This document shows, piece after piece, positions 7,500 through 14,728 of a stretch of DNA of 20,917 nucleotides. Position 1 is the first letter of the stretch. Each line of letters opens with the position of its first letter. Made by a program: the position numbers and the translations under genes. This stretch comes from CAYGAM01 sp964347915 (GTDB lineage: Archaea > Thermoproteota > Nitrososphaeria > Nitrososphaerales > Nitrosopumilaceae). The notes below the pieces were generated by a model that saw only the letters and a program-made list of their open reading frames with translations, had not been told where the DNA came from and made no database searches. The DNA lies in contig CAYGAM010000034.1 in the NCBI GenBank assembly GCA_964347915.1, positions 1 through 20,917 on the forward strand, read 5' to 3'.

Positions 7500-8426
7500 G
7501 TGCTTGAAGTCAAGAGCCTATGCGTGCGGTACAAGACAACTCGCGGCGATCTGCATGCGGTATCTGATGTCAGCTTTAGCCTGGACGGCGGCAAATCGAT
7601 GGGGATTGCAGGAGAGAGCGCATGCGGAAAGAGCACCCTGGGACTTGCCGTACTGCGGGCTCTTCAGGGACGCTATGACCTGTCCGGCCTGATATTCTTG
7701 GACGGGGAGCAGCTGCTGTCGATGCCGGAAAAGGAGTTTGACCGCAGGATGCGGTGGAAGAAAGTGTCCATGATATTCCAAGGCGCGCTAAACTCGCTAG
7801 ATCCTGTATTTACGATACATGAGCAGATAGCAGAAGCTCTTATGGAGCACGGATTTGAAGGCGATGCAGCAAAGGCTGAATTGGAAGCAATACTGTCGGT
7901 GGGCCTTGGAAGCGGCACCCTGACAAAGTACCCGCATGAGCTTAGCGGCGGCATGAAGCAGCGCGTCGTAATTGCAATGGCTCTTCTTTTGCATCCGCAG
8001 CTTGTAATAGCAGACGAGCCTACGACTTCGCTTGACGTGCTGACTCAGGCGCAGATAATCAACCGCCTCAAGCAGCTGCGGGACGGCGGCGTATCGGTCG
8101 TGATGATATCGCATGATCTTGCCGTACTCTCTGAGATTGCAGACATGGTGGGCATAATGTACGGAGGAGAAATGATAGAATTTGGAAGCTCGCGCGATAT
8201 CTACAGGGAGCCCAAGCATCCGTACACAAAGAAGCTTTTGCAGTCTATTCCCATGATTGCGGGAGAGCGCCCAAGGCACATTCCGGGAAGTCCTCCTGAC
8301 CTGACGGACCGGCCTGCGGGATGCGCATTCTATGACCGGTGTCCGGAAGCTGTTGAAAAATGCAGGACCAAGCCGCCGGAGATCAAGACCGGTTCAGGAT
8401 ATGTCAAGTGCTGGCTGTACGAGTGA
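7500..8426 (+). CDS. OppD/DppD-type ABC transporter ATP-binding protein (orphan)
   Basis: This is an ATPase subunit of the oligopeptide/dipeptide/nickel importer family, 308 residues from a GTG start. Walker A is GESACGKST (38-46), the Q-loop is MIFQG (Gln94), the signature is LSGGM (148-152), Walker B is LVIADEP (168-174) and the switch His is in MISHD (His205). The C-terminal oligo_HPY region has four Cys (275, 281, 288, 304) in the GCAFYDRCP...C...C pattern; some OppD proteins bind an iron-sulfur cluster with such residues. The usual Gly in the fourth Walker A position is Ala, which still fits the loose P-loop pattern. No permease, binding protein or OppF partner is adjacent, so substrate and complex are unknown. 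Confidence 0.88.
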   Translation: MLEVKSLCVRYKTTRGDLHAVSDVSFSLDGGKSMGIAGESACGKSTLGLAVLRALQGRYDLSGLIFLDGEQLLSMPEKEFDRRMRWKKVSMIFQGALNSLDPVFTIHEQIAEALMEHGFEGDAAKAELEAILSVGLGSGTLTKYPHELSGGMKQRVVIAMALLLHPQLVIADEPTTSLDVLTQAQIINRLKQLRDGGVSVVMISHDLAVLSEIADMVGIMYGGEMIEFGSSRDIYREPKHPYTKKLLQSIPMIAGERPRHIPGSPPDLTDRPAGCAFYDRCPEAVEKCRTKPPEIKTGSGYVKCWLYE

Positions 8427-8536
8427 CTGCCATGTTCTGCCATTGAATTTTGCTGCAGCGCATTCCTGCCACTGTATTTGTCTGTAGGACAGCAATTTTG
8501 TCTATTGCTTGCAGGAATATTGCCGCGAACAGCATC

Positions 8537-8911
8537 TTACGCGTAGCGCCTGGTTATGGGCAGGCATGCGTCTATGATTCTCAGCATTTCGGTGCGGACT
8601 ACCTTTTTGTCTATTGATATCCAGATGCGGGTTCTTTTGACTGCAAACGATATTGTCTGCACTTTTGTCCTTTCTTCCCAGACAAATTCAACTTCGCCGA
8701 GGTTGCTGTCGAATGCTGATTCCATCTCTGTCTTTAGCGCAATGTGCGAGAATTGATAATGCGTGTTGGCCGAATCAAGAAGCGGCTGGAGGTCGTGCCT
8801 TCTATAGTATGCTAACAGATTTCCGCGGCGTCCGATTACTCCGACAAACCTGATGTACGGGCTGATCTTGGCTACTGAATTGCAAATGTCGCGCAGTTCG
8901 CTCTTTTTCAT
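8537..8911 (-). CDS. Small conserved thaumarchaeal protein (DUF6659-like)
   Basis: A 124-residue soluble protein whose pattern (N-terminal helix, IRFVGVIGRRGNLLAYYR, then a central HYQFSHIALKTEME) resembles a roadblock-like family common in Thaumarchaeota that I recall as DUF6659. The second half alternates strands (VEFVWEERTKVQTISFAV, RIWISIDK) and ends with a helix. No signal peptide, membrane segment or catalytic motif is visible. TTG and GTG codons precede it in frame, but ATG 8911 lies exactly 27 nt after a TATA box centre, so I use that. It faces the ABC ATPase gene with 110 nt between them. The family name is from memory and the function is unknown. Confidence 0.7.
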   Translation of the reverse strand: MKKSELRDICNSVAKISPYIRFVGVIGRRGNLLAYYRRHDLQPLLDSANTHYQFSHIALKTEMESAFDSNLGEVEFVWEERTKVQTISFAVKRTRIWISIDKKVVRTEMLRIIDACLPITRRYA

Positions 8912-8933
8912 CACCAAAAGGCAACTGTAAAGC

Positions 8934-8942
8934 TTATTTTAA
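8934..8942 (-). promoter_or_regulatory. TATA box of the DUF6659-like gene
   Basis: The minus strand reads TTAAAATAA, centred 27 nt upstream of ATG 8911. It is a strong archaeal TATA box and supports a leaderless ATG. Confidence 0.6.
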
Positions 8943-9441
8943 TGATTGTGCAACGCATGGCCGCGCGATTTTGCGCCTGCTGCAGTCGGACCGGTATGGC
9001 CGCAATGCAGTCGGCGCTCGTTGTCTTGACTGAATCTGTCCGGATCTACCGATGCTGCATGAACCGCACTGCCTGCAGCGCGCCGTCTGCGATGCCTGAA
9101 TTCTTGCGTTGCTTTCTGCCGGCGGCGGTTTGTGAATGTACTGCAACTGGCAATGTCCGGCGCGATCTGTTATGATAATATTTTTTCAAATTACAAGACA
9201 CTGTTCTTGGCGCTGGGGCAGGATTGTAATCCGTTGTAACAGATGCCGTCTTTTTGCGGCTTCCTGAAGACTTGTGAATTTGAATAATTCTGTGAACACT
9301 GCGCCATTCTTCTGCCGATGCGCCCATTCGCGCAACATGCTGAGACGATTCATGCCTGTAATTCAAAGCAAGGATTTTCTGCTGGCGCGAGAGGCGTTTT
9401 ACAATCAAGGTGCCGCAGCAACTGCCTGCAAAGTCTTGATC
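8943..9441. other. Gene-free stretch, about 500 bases
   Basis: Frames on both strands (for example minus 9046-9408) have no recognisable family, no TATA box at the right distance and odd composition. The left part is GC-rich, and an AT-rich patch with six T lies at 9181-9186. A short GCCG/CGGC stem with a T-rich loop sits at 9245-9260. I cannot assign a function. Confidence 0.45.
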
Positions 9442-10089
9442 TCATATCATGTTTATTTTTTCTTTTATTTTCGCAATGTCGCTTTTTACGGTGGTTAGCT
9501 CATCCAACTGATCTTCCGGTATTCTTACAGTTTGCCTGCCTGTCTTGTAGGTGTTTTCTGTGTTTTTAATGATTATGTCAAGCTTTTCATTAGATTTTTT
9601 CTGCTCGGATTTCATTTCTTCCTGTTTGTCACAAATATTGTCCAATTTTGCGTCCATCTTCTTTTGCGTTGTGTCCATGCTACCCAATTTTGTGTCCATG
9701 CTACCCAATTTTGTGTCCATGCTACCCAATTTTGTGTCCATGCTACCCAATTTTGTACTAATATCGCGTAGAGCCTCAATCCCTGCCATTGTCGACATCA
9801 ATGCTTCGTGTTGCGGGTCTCCCATTTTTATATTAAAAGAACCAAATTCATTGGTAGCTTCTGCGTATTCTACCGCAATATTTGCATCCTTGTAATCTTC
9901 AATATTCTGCACATCCTTGATGAGAGATTCAATAGCGCCCTTTTCTCCTTCGCACGCGATTATGACACTGCCATTGTCCTGATTTTCTACAAAGCCTTTC
10001 AGACCATATTTCTGAGCAATTTTGAAAATACTAACGCGAAAACCTACCGCTTGAACTTTGCCCTTTGCCACTATGTTGCCGCGCATCAT
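9442..10089 (-). CDS. Acylphosphatase domain with heptad-repeat coiled-coil tail
   Basis: Residues 1 to about 92 form an acylphosphatase-like domain: GKVQAVGFR carries the phosphate-binding Arg18, and GFVENQDNGSV the catalytic Asn36. The family hydrolyses small acyl phosphates such as carbamoyl phosphate. The remaining ~120 residues are not part of that enzyme. They contain TKLGSMD four times in exact tandem (112-139) and then degenerate heptads to about residue 180, with Leu and Met at 3-4 spacing as in a coiled coil, ending in a charged tail. An upstream in-frame TTG (10200) and ATG (10110) are possible, but the TATA box at 10113-10119 is 27 nt before ATG 10089. Length is 215 residues against about 90 for the simple enzyme. 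Whether it is catalytic or a scaffold is unknown. Confidence 0.8.
   Translation of the reverse strand: MMRGNIVAKGKVQAVGFRVSIFKIAQKYGLKGFVENQDNGSVIIACEGEKGAIESLIKDVQNIEDYKDANIAVEYAEATNEFGSFNIKMGDPQHEALMSTMAGIEALRDISTKLGSMDTKLGSMDTKLGSMDTKLGSMDTTQKKMDAKLDNICDKQEEMKSEQKKSNEKLDIIIKNTENTYKTGRQTVRIPEDQLDELTTVKSDIAKIKEKINMI
9677..9760 (-). repeat. Four tandem 21-bp repeats coding TKLGSMD
   Basis: Units lie at 9677-9697, 9698-9718, 9719-9739 and 9740-9760. The first three are identical; the last differs only at its right-hand end. Each unit is seven codons, so copy-number change would lengthen or shorten the coiled coil without breaking the frame. Confidence 0.9.
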
Positions 10090-10112
10090 CACTAATGCTG
10101 TGATCTTCATAG

Positions 10113-10119
10113 ATATAAA
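10113..10119 (-). promoter_or_regulatory. TATA box of the acylphosphatase gene
   Basis: The minus strand reads TTTATAT, centred 27 nt upstream of ATG 10089. It overlaps the coding extension that would begin at 10200, which argues against that longer form. Confidence 0.55.
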
Positions 10120-10589
10120 TGTCGTTATAAGCACATCTAAGCCAAATGCGCCACAGATCAAGCAGAAGCATAAGCTAGACACAGTTGAAACGCGCTTCAA
10201 ATCGTGCTTGATAATAGAAGGATGACTGCTCTGAGTACGCTTCGCTTAGCTGAAGCGCAGATGTGCAGCCAAGCGCAACGCGCTACAATCAGATAAAACT
10301 GGCAAAATGCAGGCAGATCTGAGGAGCTCTTGAGTCTGCTTTTGGTGGCTGTGGATCCGTCTTTGACCTGATCAGACGCGCATGGCATTCTCTCTGCCAG
10401 AATTGAGAGGCGCGGAAGCATGCTTTGCTGAAGATCCGGCAGCCTGCCTTCCCGCATTGCCCAGTAATCGACTTCTGCTGCCTTTTTCATTCCCGCCATG
10501 TTGCTGGCAGCAAATATCTGGCCTGCGCCGGATACTTTCAAATAGGAGCGGGCGGCAGCCGGCCCTCCAACTCAGCCTGCACGCGGCAA
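10120..10589. other. Divergent intergenic region, no supported gene
   Basis: A perfect 6-bp hairpin (CGCTTC 10238-10243, GAAGCG 10252-10257) lies here. A minus-strand frame at 10197-10541 has a weak TATA-like GATATTTG near 10512-10518 that would suit an internal ATG at 10490. Its product matches nothing I know and has composition typical of random frames, so I do not call it. Confidence 0.4.
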
Positions 10590-10597
10590 TTAAATAA
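10590..10597 (+). promoter_or_regulatory. TATA box of the VTT-domain gene
   Basis: TTAAATAA is centred 26-27 nt upstream of TTG 10620. It fixes an otherwise doubtful TTG start. Confidence 0.6.
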
Positions 10598-10619
10598 ATC
10601 CCGATCAAAATGCGCCATA

Positions 10620-11246
10620 TTGGATGTTACGGACCTGTTCCCGTTTGATGCAGGCATCGGCTACCTGAGCCTTGGGCTGGTCAGCTTCTTTGGCTCGCTG
10701 GTGCCCTTTGTTCCGGTGCCGTCGTTCCTGCTGCTTGCTACAATGTCTGTCGGCGATCAGTTCAACATACACGCGCTTGCAATCATTGCTTCCGTGCTGT
10801 CGGCCGGCGCCAAGCAGATAATATTCTATGCAAGCTACGGCAGCAGGAGAATTATAAAAAAGAAGACGCAGCAGAGAATGCTGCCGTTTCAGCGGCTTGT
10901 AAAGCGGTACGGCGCAGCTGCTGCATTTGTGGCCGCTGCCACGCCAATTCCGGACGACCTGGTGTACGTTCCGCTGGGGCTTGCAAAGTACAACCCAAAA
11001 AAGTTCTTTGCGGCCACGCTGTCAGGCAAGCTTGTACTGCATTATGCCATAGTTGCAGTGTCTCACTATCTAGGACTGTCTATTATTGAACCGTACCTTG
11101 AGAATATCGAAAACGTAAACGACATTTACATCGGCATGATCGTATTTGCCGCAATGATGACTGCGGTCGTGGTGGTTTTGCTGCGCCTTGACTGGACAAA
11201 AGTTATGGCGCGATTTGCGCCGTGGACGCTGAAAGGCGACGACTAG
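10620..11246 (+). CDS. VTT/DedA-like (SNARE-associated type) membrane protein
   Basis: This 208-residue integral membrane protein resembles the VTT/DedA/TMEM41 family, whose members are linked to lipid scrambling and undecaprenyl or polyprenyl phosphate transport in other organisms. It begins with a hydrophobic stretch (GIGYLSLGLVSFFGSLVPF), a second helix (FLLLATM) and a third near residue 55. The most characteristic part is the re-entrant motif AAAFVAAATPIPDDLVYVPLG, followed by KYNPKKFF and two further helices. The basic loop RRIIKKKTQQR is probably cytoplasmic. There is no ATG at the family N-terminus; TTG 10620, placed by the TATA box, begins the protein where relatives begin. The transported molecule in archaea is unknown. 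Confidence 0.8.
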   Translation: MDVTDLFPFDAGIGYLSLGLVSFFGSLVPFVPVPSFLLLATMSVGDQFNIHALAIIASVLSAGAKQIIFYASYGSRRIIKKKTQQRMLPFQRLVKRYGAAAAFVAAATPIPDDLVYVPLGLAKYNPKKFFAATLSGKLVLHYAIVAVSHYLGLSIIEPYLENIENVNDIYIGMIVFAAMMTAVVVVLLRLDWTKVMARFAPWTLKGDD

Positions 11247-11361
11247 GGCGCGCTCCATCGCGTCTCAATGCATGCCGAACCAGCAAGTGCCGACGCCTAT
11301 GCAACCTTGAAGAAAGCGGGGGGCGCGCACCGTCCTGAATCAAGCAGCGAACAAAGCCGCT

Positions 11362-11841
11362 TTATGCGAGTTCTGACAAGCGCATGCTTTTTTGATCTTT
11401 TCGCAGCCGGAATGCTCCGATCGCATTGAATGCAAATATGACTGCAAGGCCTAGGTATGCCAACGCCTGGCTGTGCTCGATGAGAACCGCCGAAGCTCCG
11501 GCGCCGACAATGCTTGGCAGAAGCGACAGAGCATAAAGCCACCAGCCGCAGCAGCCCAGGGGAACAAGGGCAAAGAACGAAAAGAACGATGTGGCAGCCG
11601 CGCTAGAGCCGCTTCCGAGCCGCTTTTTGCCTACAGCGCAGCCGAGTCCGCGCCTCTTTTCTGCTATCCACACCTGCACGCCGATGCCGGCTCCCATGCC
11701 CAGTATGACTATTGCATTGATCTCAAATGCCGCACGAACTGCCGCATCCGGAGGCAGCGCAGGAGTCGTAAGAATTACCACTGCAAGATAGATTAGAATG
11801 GTAGCCGCGCCTGCAATGAGCGGCTTTGCAGCGCGGTTCAT
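11362..11841 (-). CDS. Small four-helix membrane protein coupled to DUF3179 gene
   Basis: A 159-residue protein with four predicted membrane helices, at about residues 5-27, 40-58, 85-112 and 123-143. A basic loop (EKRRGLGCAVGKKR) lies between helices 2 and 3, and a GCCGWW motif in helix 3 is the most recognisable feature. I associate this pattern with conserved thaumarchaeal membrane proteins of unknown function. Its ATG overlaps the stop of the upstream DUF3179 gene (ATGA, 11838-11841), so the two are translationally coupled and probably work together at the membrane. No enzymatic motif is visible. Confidence 0.75.
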   Translation of the reverse strand: MNRAAKPLIAGAATILIYLAVVILTTPALPPDAAVRAAFEINAIVILGMGAGIGVQVWIAEKRRGLGCAVGKKRLGSGSSAAATSFFSFFALVPLGCCGWWLYALSLLPSIVGAGASAVLIEHSQALAYLGLAVIFAFNAIGAFRLRKDQKSMRLSELA

Positions 11842-12989
11842 TTGGCGTCACCGTACAGCTGCGTTTCCGGATGAAACGCCGCCCACTCAAACCAAAATCC
11901 TGGGCTGAATCCAATTCGATTCAGGCTCTGTCCGGCATAGTCTCCGGACACTGCAACGCCGTCGTAATTCCATTCTGAGCGCGTGCCTGCATCCAGAATT
12001 CTTCCATCCTCGTATACAAACTCCAGTACCTGTCCGCCTATTGTGCGCTCAAACGCCCTTGCATTGTCCTCGTACATGGACGCCAGCAAAATGGGCTTGC
12101 CGGATACGTGATCATTGATTATTCGCATGCTTTCGACATCCTGCTGGCTGTAGGCCTTGTACTCTCCGCCGGACTCGAATCCCAGTATTACTGCCTTTGG
12201 CGGCAGCCTGCCGTCCCTGTTTGTCAGGGGAAATATCACCCGGTCGCTGGCAAAATAGTCCTCGTACGGATCAGCATTGTACGCCCTGATATGTCCCGTA
12301 TCGGTACTAAGAACCAGCGTGTCCTGGTGCAGGCTTTTCCAGTCGCGCCACGCAATAACGTCGAAAGGCACTATCTCAAGCCGCTCGCCTGCAAGCTCGC
12401 CTACTACTGCCTGGCCCAGTGCCTGGCTCCAGTACGAGTCTGTGAGCCTGTCGTACATCAAAAGATTGCTGTTGTAGAGCTTGCCTGAGACGCCAAATTC
12501 TACAGCCTGGCCGCCTATAGTTCTCTCAAACACCTGGTTGGTATAGCAGAGCGGGCAGTATGTTACGGATACGGGAACTCCTCCTACGACATCATTGACT
12601 ATCTCATGCCACACAAGAATAAAGAGCGGATAAGCCTTGGCTTCGCCGTTAATTTCTACGCCCAGCACAATGTCCGAGTCTGATACAAAGGCAGCATCGG
12701 CCGCGCCAAATACCGGATCATCTATTGAAGGTATGCCGTCCTTGGGCGGCCCGCCGCTCAGTATCTTATCCAGCGGTATCAGATGCTTTGTGCCGTCTGT
12801 TATCATAATCTCCAAGCCCGCATGCTCCAAGACATCTTCTTGAGCGATCTCCTGGGCCATGCCTGCATCTGCATCCTGCGGCCCGCCCATCTCTCCAGGA
12901 ACATTCTCTGCATCAAGCCCGCCGCCAAGCAGAATCACTGCGGATGCCGCTGCTATGACTGCGGCGCCTATTATGACATATGCATTCAA
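11838..12989 (-). CDS. DUF3179 domain membrane-anchored extracellular protein
   Basis: A 383-residue protein with an N-terminal hydrophobic helix (3-22), then an acidic low-complexity linker (about 25-55) and a DUF3179 domain. The domain hallmarks are present: HEIVND (128-133) and the CPLC motif in TYCPLCYTNQVFER (145-148), which could bind metal or be redox active. A FERTIGG segment occurs twice (about 154 and again in the last 80 residues), each followed by a strand ending in EF, suggesting an internal duplication. The start is TTG 12989; an out-of-frame ATG lies nearby, but a TATA box 26-27 nt upstream supports the TTG. It probably sits outside the membrane. The biochemical role of DUF3179 is not known to me. 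Confidence 0.85.
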   Translation of the reverse strand: MNAYVIIGAAVIAAASAVILLGGGLDAENVPGEMGGPQDADAGMAQEIAQEDVLEHAGLEIMITDGTKHLIPLDKILSGGPPKDGIPSIDDPVFGAADAAFVSDSDIVLGVEINGEAKAYPLFILVWHEIVNDVVGGVPVSVTYCPLCYTNQVFERTIGGQAVEFGVSGKLYNSNLLMYDRLTDSYWSQALGQAVVGELAGERLEIVPFDVIAWRDWKSLHQDTLVLSTDTGHIRAYNADPYEDYFASDRVIFPLTNRDGRLPPKAVILGFESGGEYKAYSQQDVESMRIINDHVSGKPILLASMYEDNARAFERTIGGQVLEFVYEDGRILDAGTRSEWNYDGVAVSGDYAGQSLNRIGFSPGFWFEWAAFHPETQLYGDAK

Positions 12990-13011
12990 GATGATAATAC
13001 GAGGCGCTGAA

Positions 13012-13019
13012 AAATATTA
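13012..13019 (-). promoter_or_regulatory. TATA box of the DUF3179 operon
   Basis: The minus strand reads TAATATTT, centred about 26 nt upstream of the TTG start at 12989. Confidence 0.6.
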
Positions 13020-13035
13020 AAGGATTATTCCAGTT

Positions 13036-14034
13036 CTAGTCCAATTCTTTGTTGAACTCTCGAATAAACGCCTTGATCTTGTCTTTTGGAACTACGGCGC
13101 CGCAGGCCTTGTCATGGCCTCCGCCGGAGCCGCCAACCCTTGCTGCAACGCGGTTTGTAAGCTTTCCCAGGTGAATTTTGCACGACTTGGAGCCGCGTAT
13201 TGATACTGCGTAGATGTTTTCATTTATCCTCTCCTTGTATGCAATGCCGACACTCTTATTTGAGAGTCCCAGAACAAAATTCACCGCGCCGCTGGCTCCT
13301 GCGTCCGTAACCTCCATGTGCCCCAGGTTTTTCAAAATTTTTGTTCCCTCTTTTACCTGGGCAAATATGTCTGCCAGCCTGGAGACTTGGAGCTGCGCAA
13401 ACTCGAAAGTGTTTGGAATATCGTGAGGGTATTTTGAACTGGCCAATTCGTCTACAAGATACAGCAGATAGTCGGGATCCTTTTGATGTCCGACTATGTT
13501 GTATGTGAGCACGGTTGCGCTTATCATCGCAAACTGCCTGTCAAAGATCTGCAGGATCTTTGACGCTTTCGGGCTGTCTTCTACATAGTCGGTTATTGCG
13601 GCGCAAGCAGCAATAAACGCCGCATGGTCTGAAAGCTTTGACTTGTACTTTTCATACACCTGCACTGTCGTGCATTCGTTTATGTCGTGAAACATCTTTA
13701 CTTTGATGCCTTCCAGAGCCTTTTCTATTTTGGGGTCAATGTCGTGGTGATCGATGTATGTTACCGGAATGCGGCGCCTGCGCAGCCCCGCAAGAATCTC
13801 CACAAACATGTCCTGATTCTTTTTGCTTAGACCCAAATCGCAAATGTACAGGCTTTTCAGAGTCTTGTCTGCTGCTATCTTTTGCAGGGCGTCCATCTGC
13901 TCTGGATAGTCTACTAGGACAGCTTCGCTGCCAAACGCCTGCTGAATCAGCGCGGCCGAACTTAGGCCGTCGGCATCCTCTCTGTGCGAGAGGCACACTA
14001 TTCTGCTCTTTTCTGACTTGGGTGTTTTTTCCAC
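13036..14034 (-). CDS. DHH/DHHA1 family phosphoesterase (RecJ-like / nanoRNase-like)
   Basis: A 332-residue cytoplasmic phosphoesterase. The DHH domain motifs are HREDADG (17-23), DLG (Asp66), DHH (95-97) and ITDY (Asp149), which together hold two manganese ions. The C-terminal DHHA1 domain ends with the substrate-binding GGSGGGH (about 301-307). Such archaeal proteins degrade single-stranded DNA, short RNA or cyclic dinucleotide products; the sequence alone does not decide which. No OB-fold or extra domain is present. The start is GTG 14034, with a TATA box centred 27 nt upstream. The gene lies just upstream of the DUF3179 pair on the same strand but has its own promoter. Confidence 0.88.
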   Translation of the reverse strand: MEKTPKSEKSRIVCLSHREDADGLSSAALIQQAFGSEAVLVDYPEQMDALQKIAADKTLKSLYICDLGLSKKNQDMFVEILAGLRRRRIPVTYIDHHDIDPKIEKALEGIKVKMFHDINECTTVQVYEKYKSKLSDHAAFIAACAAITDYVEDSPKASKILQIFDRQFAMISATVLTYNIVGHQKDPDYLLYLVDELASSKYPHDIPNTFEFAQLQVSRLADIFAQVKEGTKILKNLGHMEVTDAGASGAVNFVLGLSNKSVGIAYKERINENIYAVSIRGSKSCKIHLGKLTNRVAARVGGSGGGHDKACGAVVPKDKIKAFIREFNKELD

Positions 14035-14057
14035 TTTTTGAATATGATTTGAGCCTC

Positions 14058-14064
14058 ATTTAAA
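14058..14064 (-). promoter_or_regulatory. TATA box of the DHH gene
   Basis: The minus strand reads TTTAAAT, centred 27 nt upstream of GTG 14034, which supports the GTG start. Confidence 0.6.
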
Positions 14065-14405
14065 CCAAGATTTTTCAGGCGCGCAGCGTCCAGGCCATGC
14101 TTGGCTTTTGGTTATGGCAAAATGCCTGCGCGCTAAAATTCAAGCCTGGCTTTTTGGCGCGTCTGCTTTGTGCGGATGCCTGCATTCTTGACTGCCTTGT
14201 ACTGCGCTGCCGCTCTTTTTGGCGCGCCGGCTTTGCAGAACACTGCATATGCGATAACGCAAGCCTGCCTGGCGCATCATTGCAAGGCCGGAGCTATGCT
14301 GCGTGCGCGTACGCGCGCAAATTTGACTAGCGCCTGGCGTAAGAATAGATGCGGCGCTCTGCTACTGCACGCTGCCAAGGCATGCCAGGCCTTGCCGCAT
14401 GCCTG
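14065..14405. other. GC-rich, GCCTG-rich gene-free stretch
   Basis: Many copies of GCCTG/GCCTGC lie in about 340 bases, and a perfect 6-bp hairpin (CAAGGC 14376-14381, GCCTTG 14389-14394) with GGCATGCC inside it. A plus-strand frame at 14170-14409 has a signal-peptide-like start but no well-placed promoter; see the rejected list. Confidence 0.4.
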
Positions 14406-14585
14406 CTAGTGCCTGCTGCCTGCACGAAGATGCCTGTTTTGGCCCATCGTGTTTCTCCAAATGTCGCAAAACGAGACTCCCTTTAGCTGCCACTCTCTGT
14501 CCAGCCGCTGTATCTCTTCCAGCTCTTTGGGCGTGGCGTTGATGATCATCTCATCGACTGCTTTTAGGAGATTTCTGTCTTCCAT
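14406..14585 (-). CDS. Small 59-residue protein, conserved type unknown
   Basis: A short frame beginning MEDRNLLKAVDEMIINATP, highly charged and helical, with a WQLKGVSFCDIWRN centre and a basic C-terminus. I recognise no family, although the pattern recalls small thaumarchaeal proteins. Support comes from the promoter: a strong TATATA box about 25 nt upstream of ATG 14585 with no other gene for it to serve. The first 50 residues are well formed and the last nine look like read-through into GC-rich spacer. The gene is divergent from citrate synthase. No membrane segment or signal is visible. Confidence 0.65.
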   Translation of the reverse strand: MEDRNLLKAVDEMIINATPKELEEIQRLDREWQLKGVSFCDIWRNTMGQNRHLRAGSRH

Positions 14586-14606
14586 GCCTTGTATTCAAGT
14601 TTACAG

Positions 14607-14612
14607 TATATA
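14607..14612 (-). promoter_or_regulatory. TATA box of the 59-residue gene
   Basis: The minus strand reads CTATATAC around a TATATA core, centred about 25 nt upstream of ATG 14585. It is divergent from the citrate synthase promoter 90 nt to the right. Confidence 0.6.
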
Positions 14613-14698
14613 GTACCGTTAGCTTAAATTATTTTAGCATTTGGTCAATTAAAATTAGCTAGATTTGTACTCGGCTTCAGAATGCACGCTTTACAAGT

Positions 14699-14705
14699 TT
14701 TATAA
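14699..14705 (+). promoter_or_regulatory. TATA box of citrate synthase
   Basis: TTTATAA is centred 27 nt upstream of ATG 14729, the canonical leaderless spacing. Confidence 0.65.
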
Positions 14706-14728
14706 CTTGCAAATATGCGTGACACTGC

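Noticed and set aside
9046..9408. Minus-strand 120-residue frame
   Set aside because: No promoter, no family, Arg/Gln/Ser-rich composition typical of a chance frame.
9677..9760. CRISPR-like array
   Set aside because: The 21-bp units are contiguous without spacers and are in frame inside a coding region.
10197..10541. Minus-strand 114-residue frame upstream of the acylphosphatase gene
   Set aside because: Unrecognised product with random-looking composition; only a weak TATA-like box for an internal start.
14170..14409. Plus-strand 79-residue frame with a signal-peptide-like start and several Cys
   Set aside because: No TATA box at a fitting distance; the sequence comes from GCCTGC-rich spacer that gives Ala, Leu and Cys codons by composition; no family recognised.
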